Assembly: GCF_025148285.1 (NCBI RefSeq)
Contig: NZ_CP102268.1
Span: 3,558,501 to 3,622,500 of the forward strand
Reading direction: 5' to 3'
DNA length: 64,000 nt
Origin: Marvinbryantia formatexigens DSM 14469
GTDB lineage: Bacteria; Bacillota; Clostridia; Lachnospirales; Lachnospiraceae
Positions 30,517 to 37,836 of the stretch are shown in pieces; within the stretch, counting starts at the first letter, position 1, and each line of letters begins with the position of its first letter. The notes below the pieces were generated by a model that did not search any database, was not told the origin of the DNA, and saw only the letters and a program-made list of their open reading frames with translations. Position numbers and translations under genes: made by a program.

Positions 30517-30542
30517 CGCGAAAAAAACACGCCCTGTTATGA
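30517..30542 (+). promoter_or_regulatory. conserved phage motif, copy 12
   Basis: CGC at 30517, ACA at 30527, ATGA at 30539. It is the last copy, upstream of the nuclease-nuclease-RNA polymerase string, so it may set the expression of the polymerase gene itself. Confidence 0.6.
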
Positions 30543-30629
30543 GGAGAAGATAGAATGGTTATTTTTATACCGTTTTGTCTTTATTTTTTTTTTTATCGAC
30601 ATTATAGGTTACTGGAAGAGGTACGAAAC

Positions 30630-30920
30630 ATGTTAGAAAGCAAATTCCAGTCCAGGCTGATAAAAGATGTAAAAAGTCTGTTTCCCGGCTGCATTGTCAC
30701 AAAAAGCGATTGCAATTATATCCAGGGAATCCCGGACCTTTTGATTCTGTACGGAAGCAAGTGGGCGACGCTGGAATGCAAACAAAGCTTGCGGGCAAAG
30801 AAGCAGCCTAATCAGTCTTACTATGTAGACAGGATGAACGAGATGTCTTTTTCGCGCTTTATCTGTCCCGAAAATAAGGAACAGGTTTTGGAGGAACTTA
30901 GTTTATATTTTGCAAACTAG
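30630..30920 (+). CDS. VRR-NUC-like PD-(D/E)xK nuclease
   Basis: A 96-aa nuclease domain: ESKFQSRLIKDVKSLFPG, then GIPDLLILYGSKWATLECK with PD at 35-36 and ExK at 49-51. Such small VRR-NUC proteins act on branched DNA as Holliday-junction-type resolvases. An in-frame ATG at 30555 has a better RBS (GAGGAG) and would add a hydrophobic 25-residue leader over a long T run; the domain itself starts at 30630, so I chose that, but the longer form is possible. Confidence 0.7.
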   Translation: MLESKFQSRLIKDVKSLFPGCIVTKSDCNYIQGIPDLLILYGSKWATLECKQSLRAKKQPNQSYYVDRMNEMSFSRFICPENKEQVLEELSLYFAN

Positions 30921-30933
30921 AAGGAGCGGAATT

Positions 30934-31497
30934 ATGCAATTTAATCAGCATACCAAACTGAACGGTCTGCACGCACCATTCTCGCCAAGTCAGCCGTACT
31001 GGCTCAGATACGATGATGAAAAAGTGATGGAAGTGTACCAGAACCGTAAAGCAGCAGAAATGGGAACCCGGTTACATTCCTGGGCGAAACAGACAATCGA
31101 TTTGAGAATCAAGCAGCCTCGTAAATCCAAGAAAACAATCTATGCGTACGTAAACGACGCTATAGGTTACCAGATGGATACCGAGGTTGTTTTATTTTAT
31201 TCGGAACGTTTCTTTGGAACTGCCGACGCAATCTCTTTTCGTAACAACCTGCTTAGGATTCATGATTTGAAAACAGGTAAAGCTCCGGTACATATGGAAC
31301 AGCTCATGGTTTACGCAGCTCTTTTCTGTCTGGAATATCGCATACGTCCGGGTGACATCCATATCGAGTTACGAATCTATCAGAATGACGGAATCATTGT
31401 TCATAAGCCGGAGGCAGATGAGATAGCGCCGATTATGGATAAGATTATTCATTTTAATAAGATTCTTGAAAGAGCTGATGAGGAGGTAACGGTATGA
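30934..31497 (+). CDS. RecB/Cas4-like PD-(D/E)xK nuclease
   Basis: A 187-aa protein with the RecB-family motifs GTADAIS (Asp at 98), IHDLKTGK (Asp at 111, Lys at 113) and QLMVYAALF. Exonucleases of this type process DNA ends in phage recombination or packaging. ATG 30934 is set by GAAGGAG. Its stop overlaps the RNA polymerase-like start as ATGA, so the two are translationally coupled. Confidence 0.8.
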   Translation: MQFNQHTKLNGLHAPFSPSQPYWLRYDDEKVMEVYQNRKAAEMGTRLHSWAKQTIDLRIKQPRKSKKTIYAYVNDAIGYQMDTEVVLFYSERFFGTADAISFRNNLLRIHDLKTGKAPVHMEQLMVYAALFCLEYRIRPGDIHIELRIYQNDGIIVHKPEADEIAPIMDKIIHFNKILERADEEVTV

Positions 31498-34400
31498 ATC
31501 CTATAGCGGAAGAAATTGCATCATACTACGGTATTGCGAATTTCATCAACGCGCTTGAGCATTATGGAATGCCACGGAGAAGTGGTCGTTATCCGTGGGG
31601 CAGTGGAGAAAACCCGTATCAGCATGGAAACGATTTTCTCGGTCGTGTTGCAGAATTGAAAAAGAACGGATGGACAGAGACTGCGGAGAACATCAAAAAA
31701 GAATTCGGTCTCACTACCAAAGAATACCGGAATGAAAAAGCGTGGGCTAATTATGAGCGGCGTTTATATTTGGTCGAGCGGGCTAAGTCTATGCAGTCTG
31801 ACGGCAAAGGAGCAACTGCTATCGGTAAAGAAATGGGGCTGTCCGAGTCAACGGTTCGTTCTTTGCTGAACCCGAAATCTGAGGAGCGGATGCGGAAGGC
31901 TAAGGAAACTGCCGACTTTTTGAAGCAGCAGGTGAAAGAGAAAGGCATGATAGACGTCGGGCGAGATGTCGAGCGGGAACTTAACATATCTAAGGAACGT
32001 CTGGACATGGCTTTATACAGTCTGCAGCGTGAAGGATATATTGTCGTCGGAGGACGAATGGATCAAGTTACGAATCCGACACAGAAAACGACTCTGAGAG
32101 TTCTTTGTCCGCCTGGAACACCTTATAAGGTGAACGAAAAAGGAAACATCGTATCCAGTGCGGTTTACGACCTGGATAAAATTCACTCTGTTAAAGAGTA
32201 TATTTCGAGAGACGGTGGAACGACTTACGAAAAGAAATTTCACTATCCCGAAAGCCTGGATTCTAACAGGCTGATGATTCGATACAAAGAGGACGGCGGC
32301 AGTGATATGGATGGTCTTGTCCAGCTTCGCCGCGGAGTTCCGGATTTGTCTCTGGGTGAATCGCGTTATGCCCAGGTTCGTATCATGGTTGACGGCACAC
32401 ATTACATAAAAGGGATGGCTGTGTATTCGGACGACATGCCAGACGGGGTTGATGTCATATTCAATACAAACAAAGAAGCCGGAACTCCGATGAAGAAAGT
32501 TCTGAAAGAGATTAAGCCGGACCCGGATAATCCTTTTGGTTCTCTTATCAAAGACGCGGATCAAGGAGGACAATACTGGTATGACGACCCCAAAACGGGA
32601 AAAAAGAAACTCGGCTTGATTAATAAGAGAGCAGATGAAGGCGACTGGACTGAATGGGCGGACGCGTTGCCATCCCAGTTTTTGGGTAAGCAGCCACTGG
32701 CTCTCGCCAAGAAACAGCTCGACCTTGCGAAAGCTGACAAGCGTGCTGAGCTGGAAGAAATATGCTCGTTGACTAATCCGACTGTGAAAAAGTATTGGCT
32801 GCAGAAGTATGCGGATGAGTGCGATTCGGCTGCTGTGCAGTTAAAGGCGGCGGCTCTTCCCGGACAGAAGTACCACGTAATTATTCCGGTTAATACGTTA
32901 CGAGATAATCAAGTATATGCTCCCGGTTATCCGGAGGGAACCAAACTGGCACTTATCCGGTATCCTCATGGCGGAACGTTTGAAATTCCCATCTTGACGG
33001 TCACTCATAAGAATCGGCTTGGCGAGAAGTTTATAGGAAAAACCAGCATTGATGCGGTTGGTATCACGAAAAAAATCGCGGACCGTTTGTCCGGAGCCGA
33101 TTATGATGGGGATACCGTGATGACTATTCCTACCCACGACAAAGCAGGAAAGGTGAAAATTGCGAATCAGGATCCATTGGAAGGATTAGAAGGTTTTGAC
33201 CCTAAGATGCGTTATGGGGCAGACAAAGTTGAAACTGATTCGGATGGTAAAACCCATTATTACCGCAACGGGCATGAGTACCGGATAATGGGTGACACGC
33301 AGAAGCAGATGGGCGTGATTTCGAATCTGATAACAGACATGACTTTGGGTGGCGCGTCTACTGATGAACTCGCGCGCGCGGTTCGGCATTCAATGGTGGT
33401 TATCGATGCTGAAAAGCACAAACTCGATTATAAAGCCAGTGAAATAGAAAACAATATCGCTGCACTTCGAAAAGAATGGCAGGTAAAGACTGACGATGAC
33501 GGTAATGTCATTGGTTATGGCGGAGCGTCAACCATTCTGTCACGCAGCAAGGGTGAAGTGTCGGTACCAAAGAGACAGGGGACCCCGGTTGTCAATATTA
33601 AAGGCTCGAAGAACTATGATCCAAGCCGACCGGAAGGTGCTGTTCTTTATAAGACTGCAGATGATTTGTATTATCCGGTAAGGAAAATGGATAAAAGTAC
33701 GGGCATGGTAACACTGCAGACTATTGATGGGAGGAAGGTTACCTATAATGTCAATGATAAGACAGCCCGTGCTATGTACGAACCGGTGGAGAGGAAAGAC
33801 CCGAAGACCGGGGCGGTGTCATTTACAAATCGTGAAGGCAACATCGTTTATAAGACGGACTATCGGAAACAGCAGAGCACCCGGATGGCTGAGACAGACG
33901 ACGCCTATAGTCTGGTATCTTCCAAACGGCATCCTATGGAGCTTCTTTATGCCGACTATGCCAACGCCATGAAGGCTATGGGGAACGAGGCACGTATCGA
34001 GATGATGAATACGGGGAATCTCAAGTACGATAAGAAGGCTAGGGATACTTATCAGACCGAGGTGGCATCACTGATGTCTAAGCTGAACACTGCCCTGCTC
34101 AATGCGCCAAGAGAGCGTGAGGCTCAGAGACTGGCAAACGTTGAGGTCGCTGCTAAGAAAGAGGCTGCCAAAGCTAATGGTACCGAGCTTAAATCGAGCG
34201 AGATAAAGAAGATAAGTCAGCAGGCGCTCAGTAAGTATCGCCAGGAAGTTGGCTCTGTATCGAGAAGAGACCGTTCGATATCGATTACTGATAAAGAATG
34301 GGAAGCAATACAGGCTGGCGCTGTCACGGAGAATGTTCTGAAACGGATACTGGATAATGCAGACGCAGATAATCTGAGACAACGCTCCATGCCGCGCACA

Positions 34401-34532
34401 ACAACCCAGTTGAGCCAGGCACAAATCAACAGAATAAAAGCGATGAGTGCTTCGTATACAATCGCTGAGATTGCTGAGAAACTTGGCAAATCACCATCAA
34501 CCATCCAGAAGTATTTGAAGGGAGTGAACTGA
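31494..34532 (+). CDS. single-chain double-psi-barrel RNA polymerase (YonO/QDE-1-like)
   Basis: A 1012-aa protein. Near residue 306 KGMAVYSDDMPDGVDVIFN resembles the beta-subunit barrel (catalytic Lys, then DMP-x-G-x-VDI). At 535-540 ADYDGD is the metal-binding DxDGD of the beta'-type barrel, in a setting (RYPHGG...RLSGADYDGDTVM) that also fits eukaryotic RNA-dependent RNA polymerases. ELARAVRHSMVVIDAEKH near 624-643 fits the helix after that barrel. Helix-turn-helix stretches are present at both ends (TAIGKEMGLSESTVRSLL near 100; IAEIAEKLGKSPSTIQKYL at the C-terminus), plus a possible winged helix near 150-185. The N-terminus has HYGMPRRSGRYPWGSG, loosely like a tag in the structural protein at 37434. 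I infer a phage DNA-dependent RNA polymerase; an unrelated virion protein is the main alternative. Confidence 0.75.
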   Translation: MNPIAEEIASYYGIANFINALEHYGMPRRSGRYPWGSGENPYQHGNDFLGRVAELKKNGWTETAENIKKEFGLTTKEYRNEKAWANYERRLYLVERAKSMQSDGKGATAIGKEMGLSESTVRSLLNPKSEERMRKAKETADFLKQQVKEKGMIDVGRDVERELNISKERLDMALYSLQREGYIVVGGRMDQVTNPTQKTTLRVLCPPGTPYKVNEKGNIVSSAVYDLDKIHSVKEYISRDGGTTYEKKFHYPESLDSNRLMIRYKEDGGSDMDGLVQLRRGVPDLSLGESRYAQVRIMVDGTHYIKGMAVYSDDMPDGVDVIFNTNKEAGTPMKKVLKEIKPDPDNPFGSLIKDADQGGQYWYDDPKTGKKKLGLINKRADEGDWTEWADALPSQFLGKQPLALAKKQLDLAKADKRAELEEICSLTNPTVKKYWLQKYADECDSAAVQLKAAALPGQKYHVIIPVNTLRDNQVYAPGYPEGTKLALIRYPHGGTFEIPILTVTHKNRLGEKFIGKTSIDAVGITKKIADRLSGADYDGDTVMTIPTHDKAGKVKIANQDPLEGLEGFDPKMRYGADKVETDSDGKTHYYRNGHEYRIMGDTQKQMGVISNLITDMTLGGASTDELARAVRHSMVVIDAEKHKLDYKASEIENNIAALRKEWQVKTDDDGNVIGYGGASTILSRSKGEVSVPKRQGTPVVNIKGSKNYDPSRPEGAVLYKTADDLYYPVRKMDKSTGMVTLQTIDGRKVTYNVNDKTARAMYEPVERKDPKTGAVSFTNREGNIVYKTDYRKQQSTRMAETDDAYSLVSSKRHPMELLYADYANAMKAMGNEARIEMMNTGNLKYDKKARDTYQTEVASLMSKLNTALLNAPREREAQRLANVEVAAKKEAAKANGTELKSSEIKKISQQALSKYRQEVGSVSRRDRSISITDKEWEAIQAGAVTENVLKRILDNADADNLRQRSMPRTTTQLSQAQINRIKAMSASYTIAEIAEKLGKSPSTIQKYLKGVN

Positions 34533-34534
34533 CG

Positions 34535-34789
34535 ATGGCAAGTGTATGTTGTTTGACCACATTCGATAATCCTTTTGATCCATTTGAGCAGTTCGTTGAC
34601 TGGTGGCTGTTTGATACCGAAAAAGGTTACGACACTTGTGGTTTATTAGCAAGAACAGTAAAAAGCGCTGATGATTCTACAGAAAAAGAAGAATATGAGG
34701 AAATTGAACGCGCGATTGATGCGATCATTCAGAATGATTTCATGAACATCTATAAAAAAGTCAAGAAACAAGAGAAGAAAGCTTCATAG
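34535..34789 (+). CDS. small acidic phage protein before terminase
   Basis: An 84-aa protein 2 nt after the RNA polymerase-like gene. The pattern LTTFDNPFDPFEQFVDWWLFDTEKGYDTCGLLART...IDAIIQNDFMNIYKKV is one I associate with the gene just before terminase in Clostridia phages. Function unknown. Confidence 0.6.
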   Translation: MASVCCLTTFDNPFDPFEQFVDWWLFDTEKGYDTCGLLARTVKSADDSTEKEEYEEIERAIDAIIQNDFMNIYKKVKKQEKKAS

Positions 34790-34815
34790 ATGTGGTGAGT
34801 ACCAGAAAAGGTATA

Positions 34816-35032
34816 GGGGGAGGGTGTCAAAAATACACCCCCTCCCCGCATCGCGGCGGTCTTCAAAATTTCTCCGGAGGGATTTTTCCAGGGAAGTTTA
34901 TATTTTTTCACACTCTTCAGACGGCATTTCCAGATACAAAACGGCACGTAACCGTAAACCCCTGGTGTTTTCTTATTTGCTTCCCTCAAGATGTATAAAA
35001 TCGCCGCCGCGTATCCGGGAATGTCGTCTGAA
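34816..35032 (+). ncRNA. structured leader or packaging-site region before terminase
   Basis: The gap 34790-35080 has no convincing gene but much secondary structure. GGGGGAGGGTGT (34816-34827) pairs with ACACCCCCTCCCC (34835-34847) with a bulge. The 16 bases 34916-34931 pair with 35017-35032 through two G-T pairs only, which points to RNA. CGCGGCGG (34852-34859) is also fully complementary to CCGCCGCG (35004-35011), a pairing that crosses the previous stem, so a pseudoknot or switch is possible. A cos or pac site is the other reading, since terminase and HNH genes follow. Confidence 0.55.
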
Positions 35033-35080
35033 AAGTATGATGCAATTAGGTGAAAGCGTAAGTGTAAGGGGTGAACAGAA

Positions 35081-35431
35081 ATGGCAAGAGCCAAGAAAAC
35101 GGAAGAGGTGCGTAAAACCAGACCACCTTTGACACCGGAAGCACGGGAAAGCCAGTTGATTTCGTTTGCCTTGGATGAAGTTGAGAAACGGATACGGGAC
35201 GGAACTGCCTCATCGCAGGTTCTTACCCATTTTTTAAAGCTTGCATCAAGAAACGAGCAACTGAAGAATGAACGGCTTGAAGAAGAAAACAAGATGTTAA
35301 GAGCAAAGACAAAAGCACTGGAAGCGAGTGTTGATTCGGGAGAGCGATATGAAGCGGCATTGCGAGCGTTCCGGGAATACAGTGGACAGGCAGGACAGGA
35401 ATATTACGAAGATGATGAGAACTTACAGTGA
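35081..35431 (+). CDS. terS: terminase small subunit
   Basis: A 116-aa protein with LTPEARESQLISFALDEVEKRIRDGTASSQVLTHFLKL and a following coiled coil (NEQLKNERLEEENKMLRAKTKALEAS), the pattern of small terminase subunits of Clostridia siphoviruses. It recognises packaging sites and guides the large subunit. AAGGGGTG lies before ATG 35081. The HNH gene starts inside its 3' end. Confidence 0.7.
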   Translation: MARAKKTEEVRKTRPPLTPEARESQLISFALDEVEKRIRDGTASSQVLTHFLKLASRNEQLKNERLEEENKMLRAKTKALEASVDSGERYEAALRAFREYSGQAGQEYYEDDENLQ

Positions 35432-35828
35432 TTTAATAAAACTGCCGACTTTCGAAGAAAGATTCCGTTACCTCAAAATATACGGAAGAGTTGGCGAGGA
35501 TACTTTCGGTTTCAGTCGGTATCTGAATCAGATTTTCTATAAGTCGGACGAGTGGAGGAGAATCCGAGACGCAGTGATTCTGCGGGACAATGGGTGTGAC
35601 CTTGCGATGAGGGATTGGGAAATCCGTGGACGAGTTTACGTTCATCATATGAATCCGATAACTGAACAGGATATTTTAGAGCATAGTGCTTTTCTGTTTG
35701 ACCCGGAATTTCTGATAACCGCCTCCCATATTACCCACAACGCGATTCATTACGGAGACGAGAGTCTCTTGCCCACTGGCTGGACTGAACGAACACGTAA
35801 TGATACCTGTCCCTGGAAATGTATGTGA
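35412..35828 (+). CDS. HNH endonuclease
   Basis: A 138-aa protein with YKSDEWRRIRDAVILRDNGCDLAMRDWEI, VYVHHMNPIT (catalytic HH) and a closing HNAIHYGDESLL, the HNH order. The second zinc cysteine pair is not obvious. HNH nucleases beside terminase are characteristic of cos-type phages, where they help cut genome ends. It overlaps the small terminase gene by 20 nt. Confidence 0.85.
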   Translation: MMRTYSDLIKLPTFEERFRYLKIYGRVGEDTFGFSRYLNQIFYKSDEWRRIRDAVILRDNGCDLAMRDWEIRGRVYVHHMNPITEQDILEHSAFLFDPEFLITASHITHNAIHYGDESLLPTGWTERTRNDTCPWKCM

Positions 35829-35838
35829 GGAGGATTAT

Positions 35839-36057
35839 ATGGACGAAAATAACTGCATCGGAATTGTCGTAAACTGTATGATTGCAAATGTGTATAGAAC
35901 ACCGGATATTGGCTCCAGAATCGTGACAATCGCAGAGTGTCTGGAGAAAGTAACGGTCGACCTGGGACAATCCACGGATGACTGGTACAAAGTACAGACT
36001 GAAGATGGTGTTGAAGGCTTTTGCATAAGCGAATATATCGCACTGTGTCAGAATTGA
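35839..36057 (+). CDS. SH3-like small protein
   Basis: A 72-aa protein with GAGGAGG before ATG 35839. The pattern CMIANVYRTPDIGSRIVTIAECLEKVTVDLGQSTDDWYKVQTEDGVEGFCISEYI is a bacterial SH3 domain. Such domains bind peptidoglycan or act as protein adaptors; a bare cytoplasmic SH3b next to terminase is found in other phages. Confidence 0.7.
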   Translation: MDENNCIGIVVNCMIANVYRTPDIGSRIVTIAECLEKVTVDLGQSTDDWYKVQTEDGVEGFCISEYIALCQN

Positions 36058-36068
36058 GGTGCCGCGTC

Positions 36069-36416
36069 ATGGAAAGTATACTTACTTCTATTAAAAAAAT
36101 GCTCGGAATACGAGAAGACTATGAGAGCTTCGATGCTGACATCATCATGCATATCAATTCTGTGTTTATGATTCTCAGCCAGCTCGGCGTCGGACCTCCG
36201 GACGGTTTTTCTATCAAAGACAAGAGCGTCACATGGGACGAGTATCTGCCCGATTCAGATGAAGAAAAGCTTTCTGCTGTGAAGAGCTATATGGGACAGA
36301 AGGTTCGGATGCTTTTCGACCCGCCGACAAGTTCGATTGTGCTGGAGTGTATGAACCGGATTACAAATGAACTCGAATGGCGGCTTATGACGCAGGCAGA
36401 AATGGAGGATAAATAG
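36069..36416 (+). CDS. head-tail connector (gp6-like)
   Basis: A 115-aa helical protein (ESILTSIKKMLGIREDYESFDADIIMHINSVFMILSQLGVGPP...KVRMLFDPP...LEWRL) of the family of head-tail connectors that sit under the portal. Family recognition by pattern. It is encoded before the large terminase here rather than after the capsid gene. Confidence 0.75.
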   Translation: MESILTSIKKMLGIREDYESFDADIIMHINSVFMILSQLGVGPPDGFSIKDKSVTWDEYLPDSDEEKLSAVKSYMGQKVRMLFDPPTSSIVLECMNRITNELEWRLMTQAEMEDK

Positions 36417-36417
36417 A

Positions 36418-36681
36418 GTGGAAGAAGACAAAATATTTTATCTGTGTGACGGGCGGGATGAAAATTGCGAAAGAACGCATTGTTACAGAATGGGCGGAGG
36501 CTGTCGTCATACGGATAACGTTCGTCATGCCAAGAGTTTTTATGTGCTTATGTACGACGGCAGTTACTGGGAAGACACCTCGTGGAAAAGATTACGGGAT
36601 AAAGCTCGTCAGAAACTCTGTAACCTCTTTAACCCCATTCTTAAAGCGATTCTCCATATAAACAATTCCAGAATCAGATAG
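36418..36681 (+). CDS. small Cys/His-rich protein, C-terminus overlapped by an opposing gene
   Basis: An 87-aa protein starting at GTG 36418, directly after the connector stop. It carries the mini-domain CDGRDENCERTHC...CRHTDNVRHAKSF also found in the HAD fusion (24993). From about residue 59 the frame runs antisense to the gene at 36592-36924 and looks random, so the original 3' end was probably replaced when that gene was inserted. Confidence 0.6.
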   Translation: MEEDKIFYLCDGRDENCERTHCYRMGGGCRHTDNVRHAKSFYVLMYDGSYWEDTSWKRLRDKARQKLCNLFNPILKAILHINNSRIR

Positions 36682-36924
36682 CCAAACAAGATAGATGGAA
36701 TTGTTGGAACCGTTTACTTTCAACATACCAGCGCGGCTGAGTTCCCAGCATGTGTTATCGACGTCTGATAACGACCAGTTTGGGACTAAGGTGTCGCGGA
36801 TTAGATTTGAGCCGCCGCAAAGTTTGGCGTCATTTTTGGGTACATTTTCTTTCCGCTTGTCAAGATACTTTTTATAAAGAATGCAGAGTAATTTGTCTGC
36901 GTCTTTTGAAAGTTGTGTTCCCAT
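36592..36924 (-). CDS. minus-strand cargo gene, winged-helix-like (YjcQ-like)
   Basis: A 110-aa protein from ATG 36924, placed by AGAGGG 6 nt upstream. The pattern LSKDADKLLCILYKKYLDKRKENVPKNDAKLCGGSNLIRDTLVPNWSLSDVDNTCWELSRAGMLKV...IVYMENRFKNGVKEV resembles YjcQ-type small winged-helix proteins. It has a consensus-quality sigma-A promoter of its own and interrupts the + strand late operon, both signs of a moron expressed in the lysogen. Role unknown; regulation or defence are possibilities without evidence here. Confidence 0.75.
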   Translation of the reverse strand: MGTQLSKDADKLLCILYKKYLDKRKENVPKNDAKLCGGSNLIRDTLVPNWSLSDVDNTCWELSRAGMLKVNGSNNSIYLVWLSDSGIVYMENRFKNGVKEVTEFLTSFIP

Positions 36925-36961
36925 ATCAATCCCTCTTTTCATATATAATCTTCTGGAACAC

Positions 36962-36990
36962 AGTATATAGTATCTGGAAGAAGATGTCAA
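36962..36990 (-). promoter_or_regulatory. sigma-A promoter of the minus-strand cargo gene
   Basis: On the minus strand TTGACA (36990-36985), a 17-nt spacer and TATACT (36967-36962). The -35 is a perfect consensus. The start of transcription would lie about 30 nt before the ATG. Confidence 0.85.
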
Positions 36991-37023
36991 TCAATATTTA
37001 GTATATTTCGAAAGGAAATTAAG

Positions 37024-37422
37024 ATGAAAACAAAAAAGAAGAAAATAGTAGCATTGATGCTCACTGCGATTCTGGCAGTGACAACGCTTACTGGCTGCAC
37101 GGAAGCAGACCGCGTTTCGACGAATATATCGACTGAAGCCGACAATTTCAATGTGATTCGTCGGCTGACTGTATGGAACGCAAGGTCGGACCGGGCAATA
37201 TTCGAGCTGGTCGGAGCATTCTCATTTACTCTGGAAGAAAACCGAATTATAGCCATCGTTGAGACCGGACCGAACGAGTATAAGAAACATTCTGTCGGTT
37301 TGAACGAATGGACACTATGGACCGTGGAAGACATCAGCGGCGCAGACGTGGATAAGTATCATTACGAAGTAAATTTCCTCCCGGAGATGATTGTGCCGAT
37401 TACTTTTACCAGCAAAGACTAG
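37024..37422 (+). CDS. phage lipoprotein, beta-sandwich type
   Basis: A 132-aa protein with a lipoprotein signal (KTKKKKIVALMLTAILAVTTLTGC, Cys at 25) and a mature domain TEADRVSTNISTEADNFNVIRRLTVWNARSDRAIFELVG...GPNEYKKHSVGLNEWTLWTVEDISGADVDKYHYEVNFLPEMIVPI. I know this as a widespread beta-sandwich lipoprotein of siphoviruses. Surface lipoproteins in this place often block superinfection, which is inference here. RBS AAAGGAAA. Confidence 0.75.
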   Translation: MKTKKKKIVALMLTAILAVTTLTGCTEADRVSTNISTEADNFNVIRRLTVWNARSDRAIFELVGAFSFTLEENRIIAIVETGPNEYKKHSVGLNEWTLWTVEDISGADVDKYHYEVNFLPEMIVPITFTSKD

Positions 37423-37433
37423 GAGGGAACAAA

Positions 37434-37820
37434 ATGGAGGGCGATGTATTATACCATCACGGAATCAAAGGGCAGAAATGGGGTATCCGGAGATTTCAGA
37501 ACAAAGATGGCTCTCTCACGGCAGCAGGCAGAAAAAGGCGGGGTGAAGGCGCAGACGGTGGGATTCATCCCGATTATCAAAGTGCTCATGGACGTAAGAG
37601 TATAAAAAGCATGAGCGACAGCGAACTTCGACGTCGAAATGACCGATTGCGGATGGAACGCGAATATGCAAAGCTGACCGCGAGACAATCGAAAGGAAAA
37701 AAAATAATAAAAACAGTTATAGCCACTGCTGGAACTATTACCGCTGCGGAGAGTGCATATAAAACCTATAGTAGAGTGATAACCAAGGCGCTGGATAAGA
37801 TTGGAAATTTGAAAATCTAG
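37434..37820 (+). CDS. structural protein with HHGIKGQKWG motif
   Basis: A 128-aa basic protein with RBS AGGAGG. The N-terminal phrase LYHHGIKGQKWGIRRFQNKDGSLTAAGRKRR recurs in many phage virion proteins; the C-terminal part holds a basic helix and an apolar stretch (TVIATAGTITAAESAY). It lies between the lipoprotein and the large terminase. The role of the motif (virion targeting or processing) is unknown. Confidence 0.6.
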   Translation: MEGDVLYHHGIKGQKWGIRRFQNKDGSLTAAGRKRRGEGADGGIHPDYQSAHGRKSIKSMSDSELRRRNDRLRMEREYAKLTARQSKGKKIIKTVIATAGTITAAESAYKTYSRVITKALDKIGNLKI

Positions 37821-37836
37821 CGAGGGGGAATGTCAA

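Noticed and set aside
3196..30542. The 12-copy motif as a sigma-A promoter
   Set aside because: ACA and the ATGA box are only 9 nt apart and the box does not match TATAAT; true sigma-A promoters in this window have 17-18-nt spacers.
31494..34532. The 1012-aa protein as a plain structural protein because of its HYG...YPWGSG start
   Set aside because: Both polymerase barrel motifs and the helix after them appear in correct order, which the N-terminal phrase alone cannot explain. A role in the virion remains possible in addition.
34792..35132. Open frames in the gap before terminase
   Set aside because: No RBS, odd composition, and the bases are better explained by strong RNA-like stems.
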